NCBI RefSeq assembly: GCF_021134715.1
Contig: NC_060024.1
Span: forward strand, 12,524,001 to 12,588,000
DNA: 64,000 bases
Source of the DNA: Daphnia pulex
Taxonomy: Eukaryota > Arthropoda > Branchiopoda > Diplostraca > Daphniidae
Reading direction: 5' to 3'
Shown: positions 27,501-42,500 of the stretch, piece by piece
Layout of the letters: each line of letters opens with the position of its first letter
Position numbering within the stretch: the first letter of the stretch is position 1
Notes under the pieces: generated by a model
What the model saw: the letters and a program-made list of their open reading frames with translations, nothing else
Told to the model about the DNA's origin: nothing
The model's database searches: none
Program-made: the position numbers and the translations under genes

Positions 27501-30500
27501 CAACCCAAAAACAAAAACAAACAACAGAAAACCAATCGCGTAGGTTCGACTTGGCTGTTGGCCGGAGAGAAGAAAAAAAAACCCACTCGATTATCAATTC
27601 CTCAAGTCCGAGAGAAAACTTTAAGGTGAGGAGAGAGAGAGAGCCCAAGCGAATCTAACAATAGACACAGCCCAGGGGGTTTCACCTCGCTGTTCTAATC
27701 TCTTCCTTGATCCATAATCTCTTGCAGCAGCATGCCGCCAGTCAATAAAAAAAGGAATACAAGAGATCTACATTCTCTGAATGACCGAAATTGCAATGAT
27801 CTCGTTGGTTAGATAGTAACCGAATCGAAATTCAGCATCATACGAGTTAAAAATATAACTTCCAACATTTGCTGTCGGCCAAGTTTTCTCAAGCTAAACG
27901 ACAAGAACACAAAGATGACAACAACAAAAATAAAGGTAAGAAGAGAGTCGGACCGACTAGCGACTGTAGGACGCCAGGGGTAAGGACCCAGGCACCTTTG
28001 AGGCGAGCTGGTAGACCGCCATCACGGCGATGCTAAATGTCTTTGACACGTTGAAGAGACAAGGAGAAATTGGTAGAAAAAAGAAACACAAACACAAAAC
28101 AACCAAAGGGAAAAAAGAGACGACGACGACGACCGGTGGTGGTGTATATATCTAATCCCAACAGGTTGTGAAGCCGAGCTTGTGTGTGTGTTACCTTTCG
28201 TTACGGACGACGACCGGGCAACGGACAACAGACGTGTGAGGTCCGTCAAGTCAAGCGCCATTTTTAGCGCGTCAAACAAATCCAATCGTAATTTCCCTTG
28301 GCCTCTCTATCTTTATGTCCCAGGCCGACTCTATAAAGGGAGAGAACAGAACACACACACACACACACGCACACATCCTTTGAAGAAAGAAGAGGGGAAA
28401 AAAAGAAAGAAAGAAAAAGAAAAGTCAAGAAGAGAAAAAGAAAAAAGACGAGCTCCTTTTTGCCCTGCATCAAAAGTCGGGGGGGTTTGCGTCGTGTGTA
28501 AATAAATTACAGACAACTTCCATATGTGTCCCGGTATTCCCCTTTTTACTTCGTGTTCTTTCTCTGCTTTTTTTTCTTCCCCGTCGTATCTTTTCTAATC
28601 TCCTCACCTGACACACTACCAGCGGTAGCAACGCTACAGGGCATATCTCACCACCGCTTTTTTTTTACTCCCGTCTTTTATAGATATTTTTTACTTACTA
28701 CTATTAAAGTTTTTTGGGGGGTTCTTTCGATCCATTCCATTAAAGATGTACGACAAACAAAACAAACCGGAGCGCATTTAGTTTGTCTAAACAGAAATTC
28801 GGTGTTTCCCATCGCCTCACTCGGTGGTGGGCGATTTGATTTTTTTACGATTGAGCTCAGCCCGCCAACGGACCCACAAACAGTTTAGTGCGAGCGGTGA
28901 TATAACAACCCGGGGAATTTGAAAAAAAAAGTAAGGTATATAGAGATCATATCATCCGTGTTTGTGTGGGTTTATTGAACCCGGGGCAATCAAATCCTTT
29001 CACTTGCCTTCTTCTTCTTCAATCTCGGCATAGCGGTATATAAACGCCGCTGAATAGACCCCGACAAACAAACACCAAAGTAGGAAAGATGGTGATGTGA
29101 TTTGCGGAGGAAGTTAACCTACATGTCAGTCGCCGCCTAAACTATTCCCGGAATCGTGCATTCCCCTTTTCTCTCCTCTCTCTCTTTCCTTTTGATGATG
29201 GTTTTTTGGTTCCTTCTATTGCATTTTAATCCGATTACCACGTCAAACAGGTGGGGTCATCAATAAAGGGAAAACCGGACTGCTGGCTCAACTGTTGGGG
29301 ATGCCAGTTTACTCGCGTGCCCGACGCCGCATTTGAACCTGTCACGAAGCCCAGCAATGTCAAACCCAAAGTCCCGAAAGCAAATAGCTCGCTCGATTTC
29401 TTGTTTTTTTCTCTCTCAATCCGATTAAAAGAAATTTTACGCAATTATAACGGCTGTGTGTGTTAAAAAGAATCGTCTCCGACACACGGTCCGACCGAAC
29501 GAATACCAAATGAAATGTTTTGTTGACATGTTTTACCATGAAGTCCGTCGACGAGCAATCATCCGTCCCCATGGATTCTGCAGACGATGATCATACTACG
29601 CAGGACACAACACTGTGATTTTTTTGTTTTCCTCCTTTTCTTTTTGAGCGACTTTTTCTGAAATAATTCGATTCAATCCACAGAGTTCCCGCCCGGCGCT
29701 CAACAACGTTCGAAACGGCACCAGAGACGTCTTGGTCGCTGCTCGGCAGCAATAGCGAGACACTTACGGCGACATGGTGCGAACACGCACTTGAAAGAAA
29801 CAAGTCACAAAAGCCAGCAAATGTGCTGGAAATGATTTAAATGTCACCACAAACGACCCAGGGCACAACTCAACCTGTTGGTAGGGGTGAAGATATTTTT
29901 ATTTATTTTTTCCGGAAAAAAAATGGTGTTAAAAAGGATTTTCTTTCTTTCCTTTTCCCCCCCGTTTGATTTCTTCACTGGGCGACAACACTACACACAA
30001 ATGATGGCCAAAAAAGAGCAACGAGGGGAGGCAGCTCAACCGAAGAGTAAAAGAGAGTATGCTCTTCTGCTACCTGTCTTACTCGATGGTCGTGCCTCGA
30101 CTGACTCGGCTGGCTGCGAGACACAGAAAAAACCCTCTTGCCCAAGAGATGCTCTTCCCACCGGATTGCCAGGGGAAAATAGAAAAAAAGAAGCCCTCCT
30201 CCATCACACGACAAAAGAAGAAGCGGCTGAACGCGTCCGCTCCGCTCTCTTCTCTTTTTTCATTCTCCCTCACTACCACAAACATCATCACATCCCAGGA
30301 TTTATTTAAATGGATAGAGAGAGAGAAAAAAGGGGCAGCCAGAGACAGGAAAGGATGTTTAATGCGCGCGGACCCAACCCAACATTTTCGGGATTTCATC
30401 AACGCGTTATTTATGTTGTTCGTTCATTCATGCCGGCAGGTACAGCGTGCACTACCGCAGACCCACCACACACACAAACACAGACAAAAACAAACTCGCA

Positions 30501-33500
30501 AAACCCCAGCGGTTCGAAACCCGCCCAATGTCAATCACGGACAATTTCAAAACAAAATCTTTTTAATAATAATAAATAAAAAAGAGGTTCCAAAAAAGGA
30601 AATGAGATCTAACTTCTTTTGATATAAAATCCCAAAATCAAAAAAAGATTATTTCTTTCACCCCCCCCCCCCCCCTCACTGGTCTCTCTCAGCACCTTTG
30701 AACGCCGGAATAACACATACAAATTCTTTCACATTCATTTACTTTTTGTATGTGGCCGTGTATATACGAAAAAGAGAGAGAGAGAGAGTTGGTTTGTGTG
30801 TGAAAACTAAGGTATTCACAACGGCAAGCCGGTCTGCAGATTATTCGTCTCTCTCTCTTTTTTTTTTCTCTGTCGCATGATGTCACGGTGAGTTCCACGA
30901 GAGGGAAAACCCATATATTCCCTCTGCCTCATATTCCCCCCTCTATGAGACTCCGACATGACAAATGATGCGGCGGAGGTCCCTAACTCTCTCTCTCTCT
31001 CTCTCTCTCTCGGGTTTCTTCATGTGATCATCCCGCGCTCGGTTCGAATCAACAACAAAAACGTACACCGAGAGAAGAAATAGAAATAAGAAAAGAAAAA
31101 CGAAATGGTGAAAGAAGAAGGAAGAAGAAGGAAGATATGTCCCAACATTCTTCTTGGCAGAGACGACGACGACGACGGCGACTACCAGAAGTGAGCGAGG
31201 AAGATGGGAACAGACAAAAAGGAAGGAAAAAGAGCCATTCATAATCAAGTCATTCAAAAGTGGTTTTTCCCCTCCGTTCTGCACCACTGCAGAGAGCAAT
31301 ACAAGAAATGAGATAACCATCTCTTCCTTTTTTTTTCTCTCAACCAAACGGCAAAACGGAATAAAAGAAACGCAAAGGAAGAACACAGGAAGAGCGATGA
31401 TATCTCGACAATTTCTCCGAAATAACATTTCATAAGCGCAGATGACGATTCCAGTGATTGCGACGCAATAACAAGCGTGCACAACCGCGAATCATTCCTA
31501 ATGGAAGGGGCCAAACGGTTGCAATGAAGGCATAACCACCCACTCTCTTTTGAAAGACCCAACAAGTTCCCCCCGTACAGTTTGACAAACCTCAACCGTC
31601 TCGTTTCAACCATTTCGTCCGGATATTCAAACTAGCTGCTCACACAGGTACATCTTACCTCAGCGCATGTCTAAATAATATCTACTAGTCTCTTGTGAAA
31701 ATATCAAACGGTCGTACGTGCTGGAGCGACCGTGCCAGCAGTCCATAGCCACTCGAATAAATATATACAGACACCCAAAAAGATAAAGGCTCAAGGTTCT
31801 CTCTTATTCTCTCTCTGAAGAAGAAGAAGAAGAAAAAAAGCCCCCCGTCCGTTCTTAAGCTGTTGCTGTTGTAAGATTTTTCCACCTGCTGTTGTTGTGT
31901 GTGTGACACAGAACGTCTCCCTCTCTCTGTCTCTCTTCGACGTCCACCAAAAAAAGAAGAAGAAAAGTTTGGCCTCTCCCAGACACTTCTTCTTCCACGC
32001 CATCCTTAGAACGTACACACGAAAATCTAACCTCTCCCTCAGCTAACATCAGCCACCAACCAGCTCGACTGCAACCACCAAAAGAGAGGCAAAGAAAGCT
32101 CTTTTGTCCTTCGGTTCTGCATGATTGTTCATCCGCCCCTTTCCAGCACTCGCCCAGAAACCAACAAGAAGGAAATTAAAATTATCTTCGTCTCTTTTTT
32201 TTTTCTTTTCCTTCCCTTTCGTTCTTTCTTCTTCTTTTCTTTTTGACACACGAAAAAAAAAGAAAGAAAAAGAACTTATTATATTCAGAGGGAGACCCAC
32301 CAACACCGAGGTCGGCTCTAATGATGTATATATACTATGTACGTATACAGTATATATATATAAGGCTGTGTAGCGCTGCCGCCGCCATCGCCTCGCATTC
32401 TTTTGTTGCGTTACATTTCGAGTCGAAATAGGAACGTAGATGCAAGATAGACGAGGAGAAGGTTTTCCCCTTACAGCGTCGCCGTTGTCGTCGGGAGAAA
32501 AATAGAAAAACTGACAAGCCTAAGACACCTGCAACTTTTGCCGCCCGGTCCTTGTTGGTCTGCTCGTCGTGGTACCTCCCCCCACAAAAAAAAAGATACA
32601 GCCTCAGCACAACAGCAGCAGCAGCATGCAGCAACAACACAAGCGGACTTATCACAAATAATCTAACGCCTTTCAATCCCGGTGTGGCGCAAACCCGCCC
32701 TTTATTAAGATAATAAGACTTTTTCTTCTTCTTCTTCTTCTTCTTTTTCCTTCTAGCTCCTATCGCACAATAAGTCTGAAGGTAATACACTCTTTTCATT
32801 CGCGATCCCATAGAAGAGCGTCGTCAAAAAAAGACATCTCTTCTCGCCATCTTCCAATCAAAAGTGTCAGTTTGAGAGGGTGATAATGACACGCATTCAC
32901 GCGAACGCGATGCGAAAAGAAAAACGGCGTGAACAAATGGCAAACACGTCGTCGTCGACCACCACTGTCTCTCGACAAAAGAGGAAACGGACGTGTGCGA
33001 TGATGGGCCTCCCCAAAAAGAGTCTTTTCTTGTGGTCGAAGAGGAGGTGGTTGTGTGTGGGAAAGAGTGGGGCACATAACAAGTGGGGGGTACACACACA
33101 CCTCGTGGCACTCGACTTTTATGGACACATCAACATGGTAGTAGCACCTGAGAAACGACAGAGACTGACCTCGATGATGGACACCCAAAAACCCTACACA
33201 CAGCCAAGGCACAAAACAGTACTGCAGCAGAAGAAGGCGCTTCAAGTTGACAGCGAAGCCCCGGCACAACTGGTAATTGGCTCTCATTCGGAGGAATGTG
33301 TAAAAGGTTTTCCTTTTCTCACATCTATATTTTTTTCTTTCTTTCTTTTCTTTTTCTTGAAAAATAAAAATTAAAACCTCCATCGTCTTTTAAATGGGAA
33401 ACATAATGGAGAGAACCCATCAAGTTCCAAGCGCGTCAAACGATCAAATTTTGATTTCCCCCCTCATTCTATTTAAGACTTCCTCTAAATAGGAATTGAA

Positions 33501-36500
33501 AAAAAAGAGGGCCACATTTAAATCGATACGAATTACTGAACATCCACAAAACACTTGTAGTGACAGCTATTTCCTTTTCCGACAAAGTCCCTCCTGTATT
33601 TGTCTCAACTGTAAGCCCGCTGGACAAGGTGTGCCCAGCAGCAGCACCAACTAAACTTACCCAAAGTTTCAGCCGATAGATAGGGATCATCGGGGCGCGT
33701 CGCTGGGCTTCCGCCGCTCGTTCAAATCGCTTTCCTATATTATACCTAATTCACCCACCCTCATCTTGTTTTTAGTTTAATTTGACTACGTTCCGAACTG
33801 GTTTTGAAGAAAGAAAAAAAAAGGGCCAAGTGGAGAAGAAGAAACTCTAAGCTAAGAAAACAAACGAGAAAATACCACGAAGAGAATAATGTTAAAAAAA
33901 CAATCCGGCATCGCGTCCGCGTCTCAAGTATTCCTCTCTCTCTCTTCCCTGCGTATTTTGTCCAGTTCAGTTGGACTTGCACTTATGAAGATAGAGGAGG
34001 TGAGCACGGGGGGAGAGAGAGGAGAAAAGGCAAATACTCGACATTGTCTTTCCTTCCTAACAGAAAAGGACAATCCCTGTGGACGGCGGAGCGTGCAACT
34101 CGATGCTGCGGTTCTCTCGAGCGAACGTTCGTCAACCCAACCAAACGGTTGGGCCTCTGCATGGGTCTGTGAGCACACAAGAAAAGTGTGTTGACATAAC
34201 CCAACACACGAAATAAGAAAAAAAGTCTTTCGCTCTCAGCTTCAACACACACACCACCGTCACCAAAATGGGCATTCTTCGACGAGTATGTCAACAAACA
34301 AACATCCTTCGTGAACGAACCTCTCGTTCGTAAGATGTGGACCGACGGACAACTTGTTCAATCTTTTTTTTCTTCTCCCCTGCCCAACACTTTTGAACTT
34401 TCTCTGGAACACAATAATCTAGACGCATAGAGACCGAACAGTTCGTGCTGGTAGGAGAAAAATGCGACAGGTTCTGGACAATCGAGTTGAAATGTTTGTA
34501 GAAATTGTAATGGTACCTGTAGTGAGCGTGGATGCATCTGGGCTGTCTGGATCATGTCCTCCAGGCTGGCTTCAAGTTGCTCGCTGATGGCGTCGATGGT
34601 ATTACTGGCGCTCGACTCGGGCCGAATCAATTTGACCAGCTCCTCTTCTTCCTCGTCGTCGGCGTCGTTCTCGATTTCCTCGTGGGCCCGATTATCTTCG
34701 CTGTCGAAATAGAAGCCCAGATCCAAATCGCCGATTGATTCTTCACCAGACGACCCGGCGCTAGCGCCGTCCGACAACAATGAGCCAAAGTTGAGCGCAG
34801 AGGTGCTCTCCTGGACTGTCTGGCGAGCGGCAACGATCGAACCCAAAACTGGATCGAGTTGCCCAATAAGTTCCGCACTCTCTGGGCTGAGTGCGCCGAG
34901 TGTGAAATTGCTCTCGGTCAATTTTTCCTACAAATACGATACACACAAAAAAAAATAAATTTTCAAATGATAATTTAGATATTTCAATTCTCGGTAAATC
35001 GGAATAGGGTCTACTGATACCCTTGTCTATATTTCTTAGTGGTGCCTTGGTGTTATTAACCTCATGGTGACTTGAATGCGGGGGACGATCTGTATTTTCA
35101 TTATCATTTTTTAATTCTTATTATTTTGTAACGGAATCGACAAGAGATTTGACTGGTGGTCACGGACCAATCTAAGGATTTCCAAGTCCCGAGGAAACGG
35201 AACAAAAGGCCGTCGGCGGGGGAAACGCCAAAGCTGCGAAACAATTCAAAACGCTGTTTTTTTTTTTTATTTTTTATTTCTTCGGCGAAAGAAACAATTC
35301 GGCAGTTTCTAGCAGCTCGTTGCTATCTTTCTATTATCTAAGTCGTCTAGTACTTCCCTTGAATAACGATCCGGGAAATAAGAGAGAGAAACAGACGGAG
35401 GGGAAAAAAATTGTCTTTTCGTTTCGTCGAAGTTTCAAGTTATTTCTTTCCCAGTTGATAACAATAACAAGGAAGGGAGCTACGGTGAATTATAGGTAAT
35501 AATAAGCTACCAGCCAAAAAAAAAAAATGATGAGAATAGTCATTTTAAATGAGAGAAAAAACAAGCCATCAAGGCACACAGACTTACCTCGTCGTAATCG
35601 ACAAAGCCAAAAACTTTGTCTAGCGCTAAGGAATCCTCACTCGAATCCAACGGCTTTTCAGGTGACGATTTGTCTTCCTCTTCCGACGGTTCCGACGACT
35701 CCGACGGCTCCGACTCGCCACCCGAAGTGGACGGCTGGACTGTATCGGCCTTGTCCAGCAAGACGTACTCGCCTGTCATTAACAACAAATAAAAAAAAGG
35801 AAAGGTGTGAGTTGACAGATCGACTAGACAAAATCAAACCATTTCATTTGATGGATGAATGAATGGGAAAGAGCGACCGTTAAAAAAGACCTGACCTTTT
35901 AGGCCTACAAACTACTACCCCCCTCGACAAAATAGAGATGATCTCTCTCAAGATTAAAAGCGCACCTTAGGGCGGCTTTAACCGGCCAAACGATTTCGCC
36001 ATTGACATTTCAATGTATAAATAAGAGCTCGATGAAGCGTTTCCCAGATAATGTCGCGTGCGAACAAGGGAAGCAGATGAAATGATACCGAGAAAGAGAG
36101 ATAGAGAAAAGTGTCTCGTAATAGCTGCTTAAGTAACTGGATGATGATGACTAAACGTTCTGCTCGGGAAGACCCCGGGTTTTAAAGGGGGGACCTGCTT
36201 TTTTTTTTCTTCTTCGTCAGCCCACCGTCATTCCGGCTTGGTCATCACGATTGAAATGCTGTGTCAAACATCGAGATCAGTCACCGCGCCATTACGTGGC
36301 AAGGTCGTCTTTTTTTAGTGTGTGTACTACCCTAACCGCGTCAAAGTGTCTACCTAATGTTTTCTTATTAGGCCTCTCTGGCTTCTGGTAGGTAGCCCCC
36401 GTTTGGTTTGCTGGACTAATAACAAATCGCTTCAAATACAGAAGAAACAGGCCACTATGTTCGGCGTTCTGATCAATAGAGATGACCGAGTCAATTACCT

Positions 36501-39500
36501 GCACAGCTATAAAGCTACAGTTACAAATAGGCTAACTACGCTGCCGTTCGTTCAAGTCGCTAAGAGAAGCTGCCGTGTCACCACAACAATGTCAAGTCAC
36601 AAGGGTTTGACGACCGGGAATTTTTTTCCTCTCTCAATCTCGTTCTCGTACCCATCATCCCGTGACTGGCACCTTTCAGCAATTTGACCTACAACCTCGC
36701 TGGGACGTTTAGCAATGAGACTTTAATTCATAATGATTATGAAATCTTTCAGAATGTAACTAAAACCATTTTGAAGAAGATGGTTTGTTCGAAACAAAAC
36801 CAAGAATGGCAAGAACAGCAATCGGTTCCAAAAACACGGCACGGTCGAACGAGCACTGCGACATCATCGACGACGACAACAAGAGATGCGCAAAGTCATA
36901 AGCACGCGCCGTCACAATTCTCATTTTGGAAGCGAATTCAAACAACAGCCGTGCGGAGTCAATAAACGGTTGTTTCTCTTTTGGTGGGAGAGAGACCCAA
37001 GTTTTTCTGGGCGTGAAATGATTTTCAACTTTTTGATTGTCCACCTCGGTTGTCGCGATTATAGTCATTGTTCTCCCCCGAGCGAATCATTATGATTATG
37101 ACCACACACAAAAAATAAAAACAAGGTAACAAATCTACTTTTGAAGAATTATTTTACGGGATTCACGATAGACAACACTGTAAAAATTCATCCGTTTCGC
37201 GTCATTGAAAAAGAACGAAAACTTCCAAATTGTTATCATCATCTAGTCACGCTGCTCCGTAATTTGAACGCGGTGTTTAATTGAAAAAGAAACGAATCTA
37301 TTTTCAGAGATTCGTTGGGAAAAGTGAAACATATAGGAACAGACATCTAGGCCAAACAAGGCCTATAATCTCTCTCCACTAGCGAGTTACTAGTATAACT
37401 AAAGGCGACTCTTTGAGAAGAGATTATCGAAGCGTCCAACAACTTGAACCTATTTTCCTCTACATTTTTCGGGATAAGGTTTTTTTTTTTTTAAATGTAC
37501 CTCGTCATTTGACTTTATTGACGTGAAAATGTTGCCAACACAAAACTAAATAAAGGGGCCTTTCTATCGGATGGGACAAAAACAAGATGCCAATGGTTAT
37601 ATTATATAGTACCTGTTGGAATGTAATCCGGACCCGAAGACGCTCGGCGCTAAGAAATCAATGGCTGTGTCGAAAATAATATTCACGACGCTTCCAACAA
37701 CAACAACAAAGCCACGGGGAGGGAAAGAAAAAAGTCACTCACGCGGCCAGTCCAATAACAAAATAAAAATCCGGGAATGGTGTTAAGAAAAGAAGAAAAA
37801 ACCAACGGATGATGGCAGCCAAGAGGAGTAGAATAACAACAACAAAATCCGGTGTGTGTGTGTGTGTGTGTGTTGTGTGTGTCGAGGATGGAAGAAACTA
37901 ACTGCACGCCCGAGTCGGCAGAGACCCCGATGCCGAATCTGTGGCCTCAGCCAAGTTGGAACTTTTATTCAAACACACACCCACAGTTGTGATGCTGGTA
38001 CGGAGAGAGAGAGGAGGCCCAGAGGGGAGTAGTGTAGTATAGTACAAAAAAGTATGGCTACATAAGCACGCAACGCATAGCGTGCTCTCGCTGCCTACTA
38101 CGAACGCCAGCGCAAGAGGAGGAGGGCTGAACTTGAAAAGACTAGAGGATTGGCTCCGATGAAAAACCTCCAGGTACAAAAAAGAAAAAAATGGGAAAAA
38201 AGAAAAGGCAGCTAGACATATCTTCCTACCTTTTCTTTTCTTTTTTCCCCTTCACAATACGCTTCGGCTCTATGCGCACCACCTCTCTCTCTCTCTCTCT
38301 CTGTGTACGCGTGTGTGTGTATCTCTCCTCCCTCCCACCTCATTTCAATGTATTTATTATTTCGAGAGAGAAGGAAGAAGTCAGAAACTAGAAAAGAAAA
38401 AGAAAGAAAATTTTAAAAGAAGAAATAGACGCAAGAGAAAGAGACGACTGGTGGTGTAAAATACGCTGCTGGAAATAGTTGGCCAGCAGGAGCAACAGCA
38501 ACAGGATGGAAGCGGAAAAAAAAGAAGAGAAAGAGAGGGGGGAGAATCTCAAATGAAAGCCACTCAACCGACCGCCCTTTTCTACTATCTGCTGGCTTGA
38601 CCAATAGAACGGACCCGTCCCTCTTCTCTTTTTTTTATATTTAGTAGATAGAATTTTTATATTATATTCGTTGGCTTCTTCCCACTGGCGTCCCGATGTT
38701 TCTCCATTGTTACCTTATCAAAGTCAGGTCTCGACACAACAGAAAATAGCGGTTGCATGGGGCGGGCGAATATTAAACATGTTTTTTTTTCTCCCACCAG
38801 AATAAAAATATATATATATATATTTTTATTTTAAAGAGAGAACAAAAACATCGGTTGAATACGTAATGTTTATATAAAACCTACTACTAAAAACCTCGAA
38901 AAAAAAAAAGTTGAATTCATCTGTAGCCGGATGTGTGAGCGACGGATGTGCGACTAAACCAACACACATACGGATAGACCTTCAATTACGAGCAAACAAA
39001 TAAACACAAGAAGAACCGGACGTGACCGCGTGAAAAGGTCGACCTTTGCAATGCATTCAAACGATATGGCAGCAGCTCGCATCAATTTTGGGAATATCGA
39101 AAATATCCAGAGAATTTACGCACGACAAATGTACACGGGGACCTTGTTTTTGTTTTTTCCCGATTCGAGTCGTCGATGTCCTCTCCTTCGACTAGGAGGG
39201 ACCAAGGAAAAAAGAGATACTACAAAACGAAGAAAACAAAAAAAAAATGAACAAGAATAGAGCGCTAGTCGGAATGAAATTCGTGGAACCACGAACAAAA
39301 AACGGACGCTCCGGTCGACCGACCAGACAATGGCTAAGACGAAAGCTATTTAAAGAAGGAAAGAAAAAAATAAGAGACTTTTACCTTTAGCAGCCAAAGA
39401 GGTCTGAAGGCTAGCGCTAAGACTACTACCACTACGTATCAAAACTTTTGAAGCTGTTATGTTTTCCCTCTTCTATACAAATTTAGTAGAGTTACACTTC

Positions 39501-42500
39501 ATGCGTTGCTGCACTTTTGGCTGTGTGCTAATACTATTAAACTTTAGATTTTCTTTTTCAACTTGATGAAAAATCTGGGGGTTTTGAATCTTTTTAACGA
39601 TTTTAAATGAATATCTCACGCTGACCGTTCCGCGCTCTCAGCAATCAAATAAACTCCCGTGACACATTCCGTTCGCGCGAGGTGCATCGCAATTCAATTC
39701 CTCCGAAAAAGGACTAACGACGACCGGGGGCCCTGTCTATATAATTTCACAGATTACATAGAGGGCCCTTAATCGACGACGTCTAATAACAATGACATGT
39801 AATTTAAGAAAAAAAAGGGGGGGGGGTGGCAGGCAGTTCTAGGTGGATGGAACGATTACCGAGTTGCCTCAAAAGTAATTACTATCAACGATTTCCTTTT
39901 GAAAAAAATGCTTTGGCTCAAAAATGTTTCATTCCATTTTTGGGGTCTCTTCTTTTTTCATTGGCGGGGCCGAGAAGGAATTGAATGCGCGACAAACATC
40001 ATGTACGAAATACGGACTAGTACAAACATAATAGGGACGTGTCAATTAAATTTTCTGGGCCCGGCAGGCAGCAGCCGAGACTGTGTTGTTTCAAAGCTGT
40101 TATTACAAGCACACAAGAAATAGAAAACTTCCCTCCCAACGAGGTTCGAGATGAGCAGGGACTTGAAGCTGCACTGCAATATATGGACATGGGGAACTCA
40201 AGAGGAGGCGAGGCCGAGACAAGGAACTTTTTTTCTTTCCTTCTTCCCTCAAGTTGTGTCTACCAAGCGCGCAGCTTCCCTCCCATTTAGCTGTCAACTT
40301 CTTGGGAACGTGTTAAAACACGCTATTTAAACAAGCAGAAGGGTAGAGGGAGGAGGACACGAAAGAGGAGAAGAAGAAGAAGAGGAAAGACCCGCATACA
40401 TTGCCGATCAAACAACCATCGGATAACATGGAAATAAAACATAATCCCGACTCTGTGTGTTTGTGTGTTTTTTCTTTCTTTCTTGGGCTTCTCTTTTTTC
40501 TCCATTGCGCTTCGTTTCCTAACAGTACGTGACTTTTGGGTAGAAAATGACTCAATGAGCCAGTGGATTCGCTCACGCCGACCATTATTTCGATGACGAC
40601 AACGGACCCCAAACAACTAGTTCTTCAAGAAAAGCTTCCAACTGTTATAACAACATCCAACCTGGTTTTCCCTACGAAGAAATCTTCCTGCGATTCTTCT
40701 CCTCTCCAATGTTTTTCATGCGAATTTGATCCACAAATATACACGGATTGAGGTTGTTTCCAACGGGCAAGAATGGAGTTATTGGTACAACAAGCGCACG
40801 AATGAAATTTCAAAATAAAAATGCTAGAATGTTTTTCTCGTTTTCTTTACGCTGAAAAAAGGGGGCGAAGGACCCCTTCATCAAAGACTATTGTCTAACC
40901 CACCTCTCCCGACTACCTACCAAGCTGCTACTACGTGAAGATAAAATCGGACAAAAGAGTTTTCTTGTTATTTCTTTACCTTTCTATCTGTCAGTCTCTT
41001 TCTCTTTATTTTTAAAAAGATAGAAAAAACAACATCCAAATAGAACAAGAGAAAATTAAATGCAATCCAGTGAAACAGAGCTCCAAACTGCATGTCAAAC
41101 ACATTCACAATTAGAAGCTCTAACATTATTTTTTTAAATCTCACAGCCTCGATTAGCGTAGACGATCTAAAGCGTGAAGAGAATCAAACCAAATCTATTC
41201 CACTGTAACCTGACCCTTGAACACTACCGACTTAAAATTTTCCAGGAAAATGGTCGATTCAATCTGACGATGAAACGAGTGACCGTCCCAGCTTCCCTGC
41301 CAGTTTCCGCGTTATCGATAAAATGCGCATATCTATCTATCCAACAAGTTTCACACTATACATAATGTATGTGGATGCGATGTACACTGCGTCGTTTCGG
41401 TTAGTTTCTAGTTTTTTTTACTTTTAATTTTACAACTAGAATATGAAAAGTCGTGATCAGGAAGAAAAAGTCCTGGAGTGCGTAAAATAAGGAATCGCGC
41501 AAGCTGATCGGTGAGAGAGAGAGAAAAAGAGGGTTATAACAAATGATTCGTTGGAATTCTTTTTTATCTGTTTCCTTCGAGACTTTTCCGATGTAATAAT
41601 ATTCATGCAGGATAGAAAAAAAAAAGGTTGAAGGAAAGAGAGATCGAGGGAACAGCATGGTACATAATAAGCGACCGGCGGGTGGTTCTCTAACGCAACC
41701 AACCAATGGCGTGGATCGGCCAATGAAACGGACGGACCTACCATCCTTCTTTTGGTATCATGCACAGTTATATACACGCGTGTATAGTGAATAGACACAC
41801 ACATGCCGAATGAAAAAAAAATTCCCCCTAGCACACGTAACCAGAGAAGGGGAGAGAGAAAGAACACGAAGCCAGGAAAAAGGCTAGCTGGCAGCCTCTG
41901 GCAGTGTGAGTTTGAATTCACCTAACACAAGCACATCGGAGAGAATGGATGAAGAAAAAAGATACGAAGGCACCCCCGAAAAGAAAAAAGAAAACGTGAT
42001 GGTCTGTCCCGCCGTCCCGTCAGAGAAAAAAAAAGAGAGACGGTTCAAATTGGATATTCAAGTTACAAAAGAAAAAAAAAAGAACTGAGAGAGAGAGACG
42101 GAACGTGTGCTGGCTTCACGGAAGAGTAGAAAATCCCGTAGCCCGGTAACATAATAGAAATAAGAGAAAAAAGAAGAAACTCCGATATACGATGCAAGTT
42201 TTGCATTCCATCCCGCTGGGTGGAGCAGTGCGCCAGGTTGGAGCTCTATAACCTAAACGCCGTGACGGAATCTCTCTCTGTGTCTATCTCTTAGGACAAA
42301 GAGGGAGAAGAAAAAGAAACGACAAACAGTTTTCTCTCTCTTTTTCCCAATCAGCGCCATCTCACACTAATTTTTCATGCAAGTCGTGTGTTGCATTGCA
42401 TCGGGAGGAATTGTTCGGGGGGGCTTTCTCCAAAGACCTCCCTCCAACGCTGCTGGGCCCCTTTGACATCGGGGGGTCGGAGCAAAGACGCGACGACGCG

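Larger units (their letters stand above)
23802..34516 (-). other. cnc intron 5 (10.7 kb)
   Basis: Large intron with dense CT, AC, TTC and homopolymer repeats (for example CT at 30987-31011, AC at 28351-28368, a C15 run at 30661-30675). A stretch at 25805-26871 on the plus strand looks like the remains of a protein-coding gene. A short ATG-led segment with a good donor at 28261-28195 on the minus strand could be an alternative leader exon for a shorter cnc isoform. Otherwise nothing is recognised. Confidence 0.75.

Noticed and set aside
30505..30520. GGTTCGAAACC resembling a tRNA B box
   Set aside because: No A box or foldable arms upstream; the flank is CA-repeat sequence.
32335..33383. Long overlapping minus-strand frames in cnc intron 5
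   Set aside because: Dominated by poly-Lys, poly-Leu and Phe runs from TTC/GAA repeats, with no conserved blocks and no fit to cnc phases.
37898..38179. Minus-strand frame with a GTTAGT donor, considered as a cnc alternative exon
   Set aside because: No resemblance to known Cnc sequence, and the start context is weak.
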